From positions 12,653 through 68,385 of the forward strand of contig CAMYLR010000018.1 in the NCBI GenBank assembly GCA_947259315.1: 55,733 nt of DNA. Direction: 5' to 3'. The stretch is from an uncultured Gemmatimonadales bacterium (GTDB taxonomy: Bacteria; Gemmatimonadota; Gemmatimonadetes; JACCXV01; JAHWKZ01). The position numbers and the translations under genes are program-made. Under the pieces are notes generated by a model. That model saw only the letters and a list, made by a program, of their open reading frames with translations, was not told where the DNA came from and did not search any database. Shown here in pieces: positions 1 through 7,918 of the stretch. Position 1 is the stretch's first letter. Every line of letters starts with the position of its first letter.

Positions 1-406
1 TCGCCTTCGAAACGAGCTTCTCCCCCGACTCGTCTACAGAGTAGACCTCCGATTCCACGACCGACAACGTCTTACCGGGCTTTAGCACTTTTGAGCGGCA
101 AATCAACGATGTTCCGTCCGCAACACGCAAGAAGTTGATCTTGAACTCGGCCGAAAGCGGATACTGACCCTCACCAAACAGTGTCGCCGCGGCGGCCCCG
201 CCTGTATGATCGGCGATCGTCGCCTGCACCCCCGCATGGACAAAGCCGTCCTGTTGACGGTGCATGTCCCGGATCTCGAGTGACGTTTCGGCCTCCCCAG
301 GCACGACCCTGACCAGCGTGATGCCCAGCTCCTCGACAAACCGGGCGCGCGAGAAGATCTCCCGGATGACCGCTTCGTAGTTGTCGTTGCGTGGCGTTAC
401 GGCCAT
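1..406 (-). CDS. PaaI-family hotdog thioesterase (3' end cut by window edge)
   Basis: The reading frame starts at the ATG at 404-406 and runs off the left edge, giving about 135 residues. The translation has a hotdog-fold pattern: an N-terminal helix with RARFVEELGI, the segment DGFVHAGVQATIADHTGGAAA (the usual active-site Asp/Gly stretch on the central helix), then PLSAEFKINFLR, where the family has its conserved strand. Such proteins hydrolyse acyl- or aryl-CoA thioesters in the cytoplasm; the substrate cannot be read here. The start overlaps the end of the NUDIX gene by 10 bases, so the two are probably translated as a pair. The C-terminus is missing from the window. Confidence 0.8.
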   Translation of the reverse strand, partial: MAVTPRNDNYEAVIREIFSRARFVEELGITLVRVVPGEAETSLEIRDMHRQQDGFVHAGVQATIADHTGGAAAATLFGEGQYPLSAEFKINFLRVADGTSLICRSKVLKPGKTLSVVESEVYSVDESGEKLVSKA

Positions 407-843
407 CGACCGAGCCGCTCGAGCGTGTCGATCGTTTCCGCGTTCAATTCCATGTCACCGAGCTCATCTTCCCGGACCCATCGGTACTCGACGAACTCAT
501 CGTTGAGATCGAGACGATCCGATGCGGCGGTGCAGTGAAACAGTAAGAAGATCATGTACACCGGCTTCTTTGTGCCGTCCGCGAAAGTCTTCTCGTGCGT
601 ACAGTCCTTGAAGAACGCCGGTCGGATGTTCTCGACCTCGACCCCGAGCTCTTCCCTGAGCTCCCGGCGCAATGCCTCCTCCATGCGCTCACCGGGCTCG
701 ATGCCCCCGCCGGGAAACCCCCATTGACCCGGAAACACTCCGCGCTCTGGATGCATCCGGCAAAACAACAATTCGCCGTCATGATTCCAAACGAGACCGA
801 CGACGATCGTACGGTGGTCGAGGGCGAGGTTCTGTACCGTCAT
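397..843 (-). CDS. nudI: NUDIX hydrolase, NudI-like nucleoside triphosphatase
   Basis: This 148-residue protein has a full Nudix box at residues 46-68 (GX5EX7REUXEEXGU), preceded by RGVFPGQWGFPGGG and followed by FADGTKKPVYMIFLLF. Both flanks closely follow E. coli NudI, a pyrimidine deoxynucleotide triphosphatase acting on dUTP, dTTP and dCTP. The Mg-binding REELGV core is intact. Length matches the family. The assignment to NudI rather than another NUDIX subgroup rests on recalled sequence similarity, so substrate is inference. It lies upstream of, and overlaps, the thioesterase. The start is the ATG at 841-843; no strong ribosome binding site is visible. Confidence 0.82.
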   Translation of the reverse strand: MTVQNLALDHRTIVVGLVWNHDGELLFCRMHPERGVFPGQWGFPGGGIEPGERMEEALRRELREELGVEVENIRPAFFKDCTHEKTFADGTKKPVYMIFLLFHCTAASDRLDLNDEFVEYRWVREDELGDMELNAETIDTLERLGRWP

Positions 844-899
844 TACGCGAAGCTGTTCTCTATCGGTCTCGCGCGCAACGGGTTAGTTCGATCCAAAAG

Positions 900-931
900 A
901 AAGGCGCGGGAGCACAAGCCCCCACGCCTTT
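900..931 (-). terminator. Rho-independent terminator
   Basis: AAAGGCG and CGCCTTT arms (900-906 and 925-931), extended by a GGG/CCC pairing after one mismatch, give an 11-bp stem. Read on the minus strand the hairpin is followed by TTTCTTTT. It sits just downstream of the lipoprotein gene that stops at 956 and should end its transcript. Confidence 0.8.
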
Positions 932-955
932 GATCGTGCGCTCGGTCTTAAGCTC

Positions 956-1384
956 TTACTTCACTTGGCACTTCAGCGTGATCTCTCCTGAAGGAGTAAA
1001 CACCTGTTGCCACCGCGTAGCGATCGCAGAAAACACGCGGCACCTGCGGCCCGGAAAGTCCTCGGAGCGTTGCACTTCTGCCTTTTCCGGCGCAATACCC
1101 TCGGGAAGCTGTCCGTGACAGGTGAGCGTCATCTTGCCGCTGTTGGACTTGGTTATGTGGCTAGCGGTCGTGAAGACGCGAGGGTAGCCACCGAAAATGC
1201 CGACCGCGCAATTGAACCCGGACACGACATCCGCGGAGCTCAGGGCCAAGCCCTCAACGGTCCCCAACATGACTTCGCCCTCGGTTGCCAGCCCTCTCGA
1301 AGCGGCCGACGGACCGACCGTCGACTCTTGACACCCAGTTACGGCGAACGCGAAGACAACCACAACAAGCGGAATGGTCCGCAA
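956..1384 (-). CDS. Predicted lipoprotein of unknown function
   Basis: This 142-residue protein opens with a basic residue and a hydrophobic run ending in AVTGC, a good lipobox with Cys18 as the lipidation site. The mature part contains four further Cys residues and no domain I recognise. It begins at a TTG (1382-1384) preceded by AGGGGG at a suitable distance, which supports this unusual start. It is monocistronic, with a terminator hairpin at 900-931. It is probably anchored in the outer or inner membrane facing the periplasm. No function is proposed. Confidence 0.7.
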   Translation of the reverse strand: MRTIPLVVVVFAFAVTGCQESTVGPSAASRGLATEGEVMLGTVEGLALSSADVVSGFNCAVGIFGGYPRVFTTASHITKSNSGKMTLTCHGQLPEGIAPEKAEVQRSEDFPGRRCRVFSAIATRWQQVFTPSGEITLKCQVK

Positions 1385-1724
1385 ATTGCCCCCTAGGTGA
1401 TGGCCTGTCGTGGGAGATCGGGGTCTTGCGGACCCGTCTCTCGCATGAGTTGTACCCTCCCGTTACCCTAGCTTCTGTCGTGGGGTTAGCTCGCGCGCGG
1501 AATAGTCGGCACCAATGTGCGTAGCGGGTCGGAATCGTTACCGCGTCGGCGGAAACCGCCATGCCTGTTTTCGGAAACGCCGATCACGCGACACGGTTCA
1601 GGGGGTCCGGTTTTGTTACGCCACGGTCCCTATCCGGGATGACCGTTTTCCCGGGTTAGTGGAGATCGCAACCCGCCTGTCCTAGAACGCAACGCAAACC
1701 GCAAGGCAGCTGGCGTTTGTAACC
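1385..1724. other. 340-base stretch without a convincing gene
   Basis: Only short, arginine-rich frames occur here, which look like noise in GC-rich DNA. It must hold the promoter of the lipoprotein gene to its left and the end of the transcript of the NTF2-like gene to its right. No RNA gene, strong hairpin or repeat was recognised. Confidence 0.5.
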
Positions 1725-2192
1725 CTAGTTCGCGCTTGGTTCCACCGGCGGACCCTGGTGCCAGATCTTGTTCACGATCTTCCACTCGTCACCGATCTTG
1801 ATCAGCGACAGGTAGTCGACGTAGTGCACCCGTGGCCACTGAAGATCGACCTTGGCCACCGCCGCGGTTTCGGCGATATCGACTGAGACGATCTTGTTGC
1901 GGAATGCCTCATTGCCCCAATCTTCGTCAAACTCGCGGTCGAAGCTGGCCTGCCAGTCATTGAACGGGATGATGACCAACTCGCCCTCGCTGAGCCCGAT
2001 CAGCCGCGACTCGGGATGAAATGAGCCCTTGAGGGCATCGGTCGATGGCGTCATCATGCCATCGAAGTACCCCTGAACGGTGGCGCGGATCGCCTCTTCA
2101 TCGGACGACATTGGGTTGCTCTCGGCACGAACGAGCGCGAGGGCCGCGAACACCATCGCGAATGTCAGCATGAACGCGATCTTGTTTTTCAT
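1725..2192 (-). CDS. Secreted NTF2-like (lumazine-binding-like) protein
   Basis: This 155-residue protein starts with a signal peptide (residues 1-24, cleavage near VRAES). An NTF2-like fold follows: DEEAIRATVQGYFDGMM, an early helix typical of the SnoaL/Lumazine_bd_2 group, and the C-terminal strand pattern YLSLIKIGDEWKIVNKIWH that commonly ends these proteins. Members are small cone-shaped ligand-binding or scaffold proteins of varied use; no catalytic role can be assigned. The start is well set by AGGAGGAG just before ATG. Likely periplasmic or extracellular. Confidence 0.75.
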   Translation of the reverse strand: MKNKIAFMLTFAMVFAALALVRAESNPMSSDEEAIRATVQGYFDGMMTPSTDALKGSFHPESRLIGLSEGELVIIPFNDWQASFDREFDEDWGNEAFRNKIVSVDIAETAAVAKVDLQWPRVHYVDYLSLIKIGDEWKIVNKIWHQGPPVEPSAN

Positions 2193-2272
2193 TACTCCTC
2201 CTGTGCTTCTTCGTGGTCGGTCTCCAGTCGGGCGACGACCTGTCCCTCGACGCCGTTCAACTCTCGATCATC

Positions 2273-2554
2273 TTACGCGATGCCACGCGTGCCGTACCTC
2301 TTTTCCGCCCGCGCCCGACCTTTGGCAGCTTCTTCCTCGCGATTCTTCGGAGGCGCGTTGGTGACGAGCGAGTCGATCAGCGTTCGCGCCACTCTCGAGA
2401 CGTCTCGGACAGCACGCTCAAAAGCCTCTTCGTTCGCCTTGGACGGCTTTGTGGAGCCACTGATCTTGCGCACGAATTGGAGCGACGACGCTCGGATCTC
2501 GTCGTCGGTCGCGGGTGGATCGAAGTTGAACAAGGGCTTGATGTTTCGGCACAT
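2273..2554 (-). CDS. DUF2277 family protein
   Basis: The 93-residue product begins with MCRNIKPLFNFDPPATDDE and continues with SKANEEAFERAV, both hallmarks of DUF2277, and ends in a charged tail. The family is widespread, small and uncharacterised. The ATG at 2552-2554 is chosen over a longer upstream frame because conservation starts exactly at MCRN and GGGGGAAGC lies just upstream. The gene is transcribed away from arsR and shares a 114-bp intergenic region with it. Nothing ties it to arsenic beyond position. Confidence 0.85.
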   Translation of the reverse strand: MCRNIKPLFNFDPPATDDEIRASSLQFVRKISGSTKPSKANEEAFERAVRDVSRVARTLIDSLVTNAPPKNREEEAAKGRARAEKRYGTRGIA

Positions 2555-2614
2555 GCTTCCCCCGGATTCTGGACCAAGATGCTTCCCTCTAGCTCGATTC
2601 GGGAAACTAGGGGC

Positions 2615-2644
2615 TTGACAGGGCTGCGCAGCCCATGGTATCAT
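2615..2644 (+). promoter_or_regulatory. Promoter of the arsR operon
   Basis: A perfect -35 TTGACA at 2615-2620 and a -10 TATCAT at 2639-2644 are separated by 18 bases. The spacer contains a perfect 14-bp palindrome (2621-2634). Transcription would begin near 2651, only about 18 bases before the arsR start codon. Confidence 0.75.
2621..2634. promoter_or_regulatory. Palindrome inside the arsR promoter spacer
   Basis: GGGCTGCGCAGCCC is identical to its own reverse complement and lies between the -35 and -10 elements. That position is favoured by MerR-type and some ArsR-type regulators. It may be a second operator, or chance in GC-rich DNA. Confidence 0.45.
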
Positions 2645-2670
2645 TTCGATGGTCATAAGAATATCGAAAT
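2643..2670. promoter_or_regulatory. Candidate ArsR operator dyad
   Basis: ATTTCGAT at 2643-2650 and ATCGAAAT at 2663-2670 form a perfect 8-bp inverted repeat with a 12-bp spacer. The dyad overlaps the -10, the predicted transcription start and the arsR start codon. A dimeric winged-helix repressor bound here would block initiation, so autorepression is the natural reading. Confidence 0.65.
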
Positions 2671-2968
2671 GTCACGATTCGACGACCTCGCACGCATCTT
2701 CAAAGCGCTATCCGACCCCAATCGGCTCGCGATTCTTCAGCTTCTCCGCGAGCGGTGCGGGCCCGGCTGCACGGTGTCCGAGAAGGAGGCCGGCAGCACC
2801 GTGTCCGAGATCGCCGATCAGTTCGACATCGCCCTCTCGACCGTGTCTCATCACATCAAAGAGCTCAAAAACGCGGACTTGATCTGCTGCGAGAAGCGTG
2901 GCCGTTGGGTGTGTTGCTCCCCCAACGAAGACGTGTTGCAACAGGTCGAAGCGTTCGTCAAGGAATGA
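2669..2968 (+). CDS. arsR: ArsR-family metalloregulatory repressor
   Basis: The 99-residue product has the ArsR winged-helix pattern: IFKALSDPNRLAILQLLRE, recognition helix IALSTVSHHIKELKNADLI, then a wing. Cys residues are at 30, 34 (CGPGC), 73-74 (ICC) and 82-83 (VCC). They do not sit in the classic ELCVCDL motif but in a loop before the recognition helix and on both strands of the wing, so As(III) sensing would use a non-canonical site. An insertion (about residues 31-45) separates helices. The ATG at 2669 is preferred over upstream in-frame starts because those lie before the promoter. It heads an operon with the AhpD-like gene and arsM. Confidence 0.85.
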   Translation: MSRFDDLARIFKALSDPNRLAILQLLRERCGPGCTVSEKEAGSTVSEIADQFDIALSTVSHHIKELKNADLICCEKRGRWVCCSPNEDVLQQVEAFVKE

Positions 2969-2977
2969 GGAGGAACC

Positions 2978-3262
2978 ATGTGTGGCGAAACCGATATCGG
3001 TCCTGAGCTGGAGAACCTGATCCCGATCGCGGTCGTCATCGCCGCCGGGTGTGAACCGTGCGCCGAGAAGATGGTCCGCCGCGCGCTCGATCAAGGCAGC
3101 ACCCCAAAGGACATTCGCAAGACGTTGGGGTTGGTCGCTCATTTGCAGGACCTCGATTGTTTGGCCGAGAACGTCGGCGCGGTCGTGCTGTCGAGGATGG
3201 AGAAGCCATTGGCTGCTGGAAAGCGGACGCTTGCATCCGAATCGTCAAAGGTAGGTGCCTGA
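2978..3262 (+). CDS. AhpD-like / carboxymuconolactone decarboxylase-family protein
   Basis: This 94-residue protein carries a CxxC motif (Cys25-Glu-Pro-Cys28) at the start of the helix AEKMVRRALDQG, followed by KDIRKTL. This is the AhpD/CMD all-helical pattern in which the CxxC acts as a thiol redox centre or peroxidase site. Strong RBS GAGGAGG lies 6-7 bases before ATG 2978. Its stop overlaps the arsM start in ATGA, so co-expression with ArsM is likely. A role in reducing ArsM or handling arsenic-induced oxidants is inference from position. It is shorter than AhpD (about 175), matching single-domain CMD proteins. Confidence 0.75.
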   Translation: MCGETDIGPELENLIPIAVVIAAGCEPCAEKMVRRALDQGSTPKDIRKTLGLVAHLQDLDCLAENVGAVVLSRMEKPLAAGKRTLASESSKVGA

Positions 3263-4113
3263 TGAAGAACATCGATCCCGAACAACTTGTGAAGGAAGTC
3301 AAGCGACGCTATGCGAAGATCGCCGTGGGGCAGGAGTCGAGTTGTTGTGCTCCCGCGCCGAGCGCAGAATCCGCGGCCGCTACTAGCTGCTGCAGGACCA
3401 CCGCAGCGGAGGTTTCCGGCGGTCTTGGTTATGAGACCGACGAGCTCAAGTCGCTGCCCGAGGGCGCCAACATGGGGCTCGGGTGTGGAGCTCCGATCGA
3501 CCATCTCGATCTGAAACCAGGCGAAGTCGTTCTCGATCTCGGATCCGGTGGCGGCATCGACGTTTTCTTGGCCGCCAAGCAGGTCGGTCCCGATGGCAAG
3601 GTGATCGGTGTCGACATGACGCCCGAGATGATCGAGCGCGCCAGACAGAACGCCGAGAGCGGTGGTTTCGATCAGGTCGAGTTTCGGCTCGGACGGCTGG
3701 AGGACCTGCCGGTCGACGACGATTCGGTCGACGCGGTAACCAGCAACTGCGTGATCAACCTGGTTCCCGACAAGCAGCGGGTATTCAATGAGATCGCCCG
3801 GGTATTGAAACCTGGAGGACGGTTAGTGATCTCCGATGTCGTCTTGGACGGACCCTTGCCCGAGAGCGTGGCCGGTGATCTCTTGGCCTACGTCGGGTGT
3901 GTCGCCGGCGCGATGCAGCGCGACGCGTACTTTGCCGCCGTCGAGGCCGCCGGGCTAACCAACGTCGAGATCTTCGGCGACGTCGATTTTCTCGCCGCCG
4001 TAGAGGATCACGTGCCGGACGACATCACCGATCTCTTGGAAAGCACCGGGATCGGTTTAAACGACGTCCGCGGCGTAGTGCACTCGGTGACGTTTCGGGC
4101 AACGATGTCGTGA
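3262..4113 (+). CDS. arsM: Arsenite S-adenosylmethionine methyltransferase
   Basis: This 283-residue enzyme methylates As(III) with SAM to methylated arsenicals. The SAM site [10 protein letters not shown] is at residues 91-100. The arsenic-binding cysteines of the family are present: Cys75 (MGLGCGAP), Cys163 ([12 protein letters not shown]) and Cys213 (VGCVAGA). Cys pairs also occur at 28-29 and 43-44 in the N-terminal extension. The ATG at 3262 overlaps the previous stop and gives the usual ArsM N-terminus; a longer frame starting at 3058 is rejected. No terminator of its own is evident before the convergent recA gene, 9 bases away. Confidence 0.93.
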   Translation: MKNIDPEQLVKEVKRRYAKIAVGQESSCCAPAPSAESAAATSCCRTTAAEVSGGLGYETDELKSLPEGANMGLGCGAPIDHLDLKPGEVVLDLGSGGGIDVFLAAKQVGPDGKVIGVDMTPEMIERARQNAESGGFDQVEFRLGRLEDLPVDDDSVDAVTSNCVINLVPDKQRVFNEIARVLKPGGRLVISDVVLDGPLPESVAGDLLAYVGCVAGAMQRDAYFAAVEAAGLTNVEIFGDVDFLAAVEDHVPDDITDLLESTGIGLNDVRGVVHSVTFRATMS

Positions 4114-4122
4114 CGGAAGAGC

Positions 4123-5193
4123 CTAGCCGGCTTCCTTTGGCGAAGGCTCGCTAGCCTCGTCGGTTTCTGGCTCTGGACTCTCCTCCGCCTTATACAACCC
4201 CATCTCGACTTTCAGATGATTCTCGATCTGGTCGGCGATGTCGGGGTTCTCCACGAGGAACAGCTTGCCGTTCTCGCGGCCTTGGCCCAAGCGCGTGTCG
4301 CCGTAGCTGTACCAGGCACCGGACTTGTCGACGACCTTGTGCTCGACGCCAAGATCCAGCAACAACCCTTCGACCGAGATCCCTTCGCCATACATGATGT
4401 CGAACTCGGCCTGCTTGAACGGCGGGGCGACTTTGTTTTTGACGACCTTGACCCGGCACCGGTTGCCGACCAGCGCGTCACCATCCTTGATCGCACCTAC
4501 GCGTCGGATGTCGAGCCTGGTCGAGGCGTAGAACTTGAGCGCCCGACCGCCAGGCTGGGTCTCGGGATTACCGAACATGACGCCGATCTTCTCGCGGATC
4601 TGGTTGATGAAGACGACCGACGTCTGCGAGCGATTGATCGCCCCCGCCAGCTTGCGCAGCGCCTGGCTCATAAGCCGGGCCTGCAGACCGACGTGGCTGT
4701 CGCCCATCTCGCCCTCGATCTCGGCCTTGGGGACCAGCGCCGCGACCGAGTCGATGACCACCACCGACACCGCGTTTGACCGCACCAACACCTCGGCGAT
4801 CTCGAGCGCCTGCTCACCGGTGTCGGGCTGTGACACCAACAGGTTATCGATATCGACGCCCAGCTTCTTCGCGTACTCGGAGTCCATCGCGTGCTCGGCA
4901 TCGATAAAGGCGGCGATGCCGCCTTCCTTCTGTGCGTTGGCAACGATGTGGAGGGCGAGTGTCGTCTTGCCCGAGGACTCGGGGCCGTAGATCTCGGTCA
5001 CCCGGCCTCTGGGGATCCCGCCGATGCCGATCGCAGCGTCCAAGTTGAACGCTCCGGTCGGGATCGCCTCGACCTGGAGCCGGGTATCCGTCCCCAGCCG
5101 CATGATCGCGCCCTTGCCGTACTGCCGCTCGATGTGGTTGATCGCCAGGCCGAGGGCCTTCTCTTGCTCTTTCGTGTCCGTCGTCGTTGCCAT
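4123..5193 (-). CDS. recA: Recombinase RecA
   Basis: The 356-residue product is a complete RecA. It has the N-terminal polymerisation helix ([24 protein letters not shown]), Walker A GPESSGKT at residues 70-77, Walker [11 protein letters not shown], the [20 protein letters not shown] loop 2 region and an acidic C-terminal tail. It catalyses ATP-dependent strand exchange and promotes LexA self-cleavage where LexA exists. ATG 5193 is preceded by GGAGGTGAACGA. I saw no convincing LexA box upstream, but a pair of direct repeats lies at 5246-5264. It ends 9 bases from the convergent arsM gene. Confidence 0.97.
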   Translation of the reverse strand: MATTTDTKEQEKALGLAINHIERQYGKGAIMRLGTDTRLQVEAIPTGAFNLDAAIGIGGIPRGRVTEIYGPESSGKTTLALHIVANAQKEGGIAAFIDAEHAMDSEYAKKLGVDIDNLLVSQPDTGEQALEIAEVLVRSNAVSVVVIDSVAALVPKAEIEGEMGDSHVGLQARLMSQALRKLAGAINRSQTSVVFINQIREKIGVMFGNPETQPGGRALKFYASTRLDIRRVGAIKDGDALVGNRCRVKVVKNKVAPPFKQAEFDIMYGEGISVEGLLLDLGVEHKVVDKSGAWYSYGDTRLGQGRENGKLFLVENPDIADQIENHLKVEMGLYKAEESPEPETDEASEPSPKEAG

Positions 5194-5245
5194 TCGTTCA
5201 CCTCCGCCGCTCCGGGGTCCCGGGCGGTTTCACTCGTTCAATAGA

Positions 5246-5264
5246 CTTTCGGTTTTCTTTCGGT
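5246..5264 (-). promoter_or_regulatory. Tandem repeat upstream of recA
   Basis: CTTTCGGT occurs twice with an 11-bp period (5246-5253 and 5257-5264), about one helical turn apart and about 55-70 bases before the recA start. A TATAGT -10-like hexamer on the minus strand (5266-5271) lies just before it. This may be an operator placed downstream of the -10; no known box is matched. Confidence 0.35.
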
Positions 5265-5286
5265 TACTATAACGACTTCCGGCCCG

Positions 5287-5721
5287 TTAGGGAAGGGCCC
5301 CGCCCACGGTGTCCGGAACCGCCAGCTTTAGCAGCTGAACGGCCGGCTCCAGCCGGGTCGTGAAGTCGATCTTCCACCGGTCCCCCTCCCGGCGTAGCGG
5401 GAAGCTCTCCTCGATCCCCTCGACCCGGACGTCGACGGTCGCCGAGTCGCCGAGCAGCGTCGAGCCCACCACCGCTCCACCACAGAACATCTGACACCAC
5501 TCTCTGATGTCGAATGGCCGACCGGTGTTATCGGCCACCCCGCTCAACCGCTCGATCTCATCGACCAGCGTCATAGTCTCGCTCGTAAACGACGCCTCGA
5601 AAGCGACCGTGTCCTCGCTCTCGAGCGCGTCGAGAAAGTTGCGCACGGTTCCCTCCGGGGATGATTGCGGACCGCCGCACGCGGCAGCAAGCAAGAACAG
5701 CGCCAACCCTACTAGTCTCAA
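5287..5721 (-). CDS. Small predicted lipoprotein coupled to folE
   Basis: The 144-residue product begins [17 protein letters not shown], a lipoprotein signal with Cys15. The mature part starts [24 protein letters not shown] and ends with GDRWKIDF, a layout typical of NTF2-like/DUF4878-type lipoproteins. The start is a TTG at 5719-5721 whose last two bases form part of the folE stop codon (TTGA overlap). A longer frame to 5850 would run through folE and lacks a signal peptide at its start. The unusual start, perfect coupling and signal peptide together support this choice. Function unknown. Confidence 0.7.
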   Translation of the reverse strand: MRLVGLALFLLAAACGGPQSSPEGTVRNFLDALESEDTVAFEASFTSETMTLVDEIERLSGVADNTGRPFDIREWCQMFCGGAVVGSTLLGDSATVDVRVEGIEESFPLRREGDRWKIDFTTRLEPAVQLLKLAVPDTVGGALP

Positions 5722-6323
5722 TCGATTCCCTTGGGCACGATCAAGTTCATGAACTCGAGCCGCGTCGAGTGATCGTCGCGGAACTTCCCCAGCATGTGGC
5801 TGGTCGTCATGTACGAATGCTGCTTTTCGACGCCGCGCATGACCATGCACAGATGGCGCGCTTCGACGACGACGGCTACGCCGTGAGGGTCGAGCTTCTC
5901 CCGCATCATCTCGGCGATCTCCTTCGTCATCCGCTCCTGAACCTGGAGTCGCCGGGCGAAGACGTCCACCAAACGTGGAATCTTCGACAGCCCAACGATC
6001 TTCTTGCGCGGCAGGTACGCGACGTGAGCGCGACCGAAGAAGGGCAGCATATGGTGCTCGCAGAGGCTATAGAACTCGATGTCCTTGACCAGCACCATCT
6101 CGTCGTATTCTTCAGAGAAGAAGGCGTTGTTGAAGAGCTCGTCGACGTCCTTCTGGTACCCCTCGGTCAGGAAGCTGAGCGCGCGCACGACCCGCTCGGG
6201 GGTCGCGAGCAGCCCCTCGCGATCAGGGTTCTCGCCCAAGAACTTGAGCAGCTCGTAGATGTGGCTCTCGGCCGTGCCCCGGGCGGGCTGCTTGATCGAT
6301 CGGATGTTTTTGGCGTCGCTCAT
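5718..6323 (-). CDS. folE: GTP cyclohydrolase I
   Basis: This 201-residue enzyme converts GTP to 7,8-dihydroneopterin triphosphate, the first step of folate and pterin synthesis. The zinc ligands are all present: Cys88 and His91 in [10 protein letters not shown] and Cys159 in EARHLCM. The RGVEK and [13 protein letters not shown] segments are typical. The ATG at 6323 follows GAGGGATCC at good distance; a TTG 12 bases earlier is possible but less likely. Length matches the bacterial family. It is followed by the TTGA-coupled lipoprotein and lies 42 bp after the phosphatase gene. Confidence 0.95.
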   Translation of the reverse strand: MSDAKNIRSIKQPARGTAESHIYELLKFLGENPDREGLLATPERVVRALSFLTEGYQKDVDELFNNAFFSEEYDEMVLVKDIEFYSLCEHHMLPFFGRAHVAYLPRKKIVGLSKIPRLVDVFARRLQVQERMTKEIAEMMREKLDPHGVAVVVEARHLCMVMRGVEKQHSYMTTSHMLGKFRDDHSTRLEFMNLIVPKGID

Positions 6324-6365
6324 TGGATCCCTCAAGATCGTCGATATCGTGACAACCGTCGACGT

Positions 6366-7193
6366 CTACCTGGTCCCAACGTTACCGCCAGCCGTGGGGT
6401 CGGGGCGATACACCACAAAGGAGAGGTCGTCGGGGTGACAGGGCTTGCCGGGTAACGGCCTGGCCATCCGGGAGCGTGCCAGTCGTCTCAGGCGCCCCCC
6501 AGCCCGCTCGAGCGGCCCGACACGAACGGTGTCGACGATCTCGCCGTTGATCAGGTTGTCTGACAGCCCGTCGCTGGCGACGACCAGCGTGTCGCGCGCA
6601 GCGAGGTGGATCGACGGGCCGATGTCGATACGCATCTCAGGGTCGCCGACGACATTGGAGACCAGGGTCCGCTCTTCGTGACGGATCGCGTCAGCATGGT
6701 CGAGAAATCCCGACTCGACCGCATAACCCGTTGGCGAGTGAGGAATGTTGCGGAATTTGACCTTGCCACGCTGGCCGGTCAGCAGGATCAGCGAATCGCC
6801 GACATGAAAAGGCCGCACGACCCGGTTATCGATAACGATGACGGCGACCGTCGTCGCGGCGCCCCCAAGTGCGAGCACCTTTTCGTTTGCTATCTCGATA
6901 CCGTCCAGCACAGCGCCACGAATGGGCTCGCCATCGGCCAGACTACCCAGCCGTTCGGCCAACGTTTCGACCGCGATGCGCGACGCCCGCGCTCCGCCCG
7001 GCATTCCGCCCACGCCATCGGCCACCACGAGCACACCGGACTCGGAGCTGATCGGGATCAAAGCCACCGAATCCTCGTTGGGGGTCGACTTACCGGGCCC
7101 GGCGTGACAGAACACTACCACCGCGCCGCCCGCAAACGAGAGCGCTTCAACCTCGGACAGATCCTTCTGTACGTAGAGCTTGTCTATTCCCAC
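6366..7193 (-). CDS. PP2C-type protein serine/threonine phosphatase
   Basis: About 275 residues. The PP2C metal-binding motifs are visible: GKSTPNEDSVAL, VLVVADGVGGMPGG (the DGxGG motif), and near the C-terminus LVVASDGLSDNL and HPDDLSFVVY. Such enzymes dephosphorylate Ser/Thr residues using two Mn/Mg ions. The proposed GTG start at 7191-7193 overlaps the end of the kinase gene by 10 bases; longer frames extend inside the kinase and look non-coding. It is soluble, without a membrane segment. The order membrane protein, kinase, phosphatase suggests it reverses the phosphorylation made by its neighbour. Confidence 0.85.
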   Translation of the reverse strand: MGIDKLYVQKDLSEVEALSFAGGAVVVFCHAGPGKSTPNEDSVALIPISSESGVLVVADGVGGMPGGARASRIAVETLAERLGSLADGEPIRGAVLDGIEIANEKVLALGGAATTVAVIVIDNRVVRPFHVGDSLILLTGQRGKVKFRNIPHSPTGYAVESGFLDHADAIRHEERTLVSNVVGDPEMRIDIGPSIHLAARDTLVVASDGLSDNLINGEIVDTVRVGPLERAGGRLRRLARSRMARPLPGKPCHPDDLSFVVYRPDPTAGGNVGTR

Positions 7194-7918
7194 TCCATCG
7201 TCTCGAGGTGCGCACGCAATCGCGTCATCGTCCGGTACTTTTTGATGATCAGCGAGCGTTTGAGGCCACAGCAAATCGCCTTGATTTCGTCGGGTTGATT
7301 CGCGTAATACCGCTGGCCGCCCAACAGGTCGTAGAAGAGACGGATCACGTCAGCGATGTCATCGTGTCGATTCTCGGCCGTCGGCGGGCCCCAATGAAAC
7401 ATGTCAAGCAGCTTGAGCTCGAACTCGAGCCCGTAGCGTTGAACGATGATGTTCTCGATGTGAAGGTCCCCATGGTACTCACCGGCCTGGTGAATGCACT
7501 CGATACCAGCTACCAGGGCGTGCAGAAGATGAATGGCTTGAAACGGTTGCAGCCGCCGGCCTGGCTGACGCTTCATGAACTGTGAGAGCAGCTCACCCTC
7601 GACAAACTCCGAAACCAAGAATCGGATCGGAGCACCATCGAACCATATCGTGTCCTGGGTGTGGTATTGAATAACGATCGGACAGTGCCGCAATTTGTGA
7701 AGCTTCTTGGCGTAGAACTTCGATGTCTTGTCGCGGACGTTGCGATGTGGGAAAAAGAGCTTGGCCGTGCGTTCAATCTTGGTCGTGATCTCGGAGACCA
7801 GGTAGACCTCGCCCTCCCAACCGGCGCCCAACTTCTCGACGACCTCGTACTTATCGGTCAACGTGTCCCCGGGCTGGAGATCGAAAGCTTCGATCCGACT
7901 CTGCCCGTGACGCGTCAT
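7184..7918 (-). CDS. Atypical serine/threonine-type protein kinase
   Basis: The 244-residue protein has a kinase fold with divergent motifs. A glycine-rich loop LGAGWEGEVYLV is at residues 30-41, followed by Lys53 in TAKLFF as the ATP-anchoring lysine. The catalytic loop HGDLHIEN (149-156) has HGD instead of the HRD-KPEN of PknB kinases, and the metal-binding Asp172 sits in LLDMF in place of DFG. HGDLHxxN is characteristic of APH/choline-kinase/UbiB-like kinases, so its substrate may be protein or small molecule. ATG 7918 overlaps the upstream stop as ATGA. No transmembrane or sensor domain is fused. Confidence 0.78.
   Translation of the reverse strand: MTRHGQSRIEAFDLQPGDTLTDKYEVVEKLGAGWEGEVYLVSEITTKIERTAKLFFPHRNVRDKTSKFYAKKLHKLRHCPIVIQYHTQDTIWFDGAPIRFLVSEFVEGELLSQFMKRQPGRRLQPFQAIHLLHALVAGIECIHQAGEYHGDLHIENIIVQRYGLEFELKLLDMFHWGPPTAENRHDDIADVIRLFYDLLGGQRYYANQPDEIKAICCGLKRSLIIKKYRTMTRLRAHLETMEWE

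Noticed and set aside
1254-1562. 102-codon minus-strand frame upstream of the lipoprotein
   Set aside because: Arg-rich, overlaps the lipoprotein in another frame, no RBS or recognisable feature.
4104-4133. Terminator between arsM and recA
   Set aside because: Only a 5-bp GGAAG/CTTCC stem with a long loop and no U-run; too weak to call.
5194-5290. LexA box upstream of recA
   Set aside because: I looked for the proteobacterial CTGT-N8-ACAG and the Gram-positive GAAC-N4-GTTC types and found no good match.
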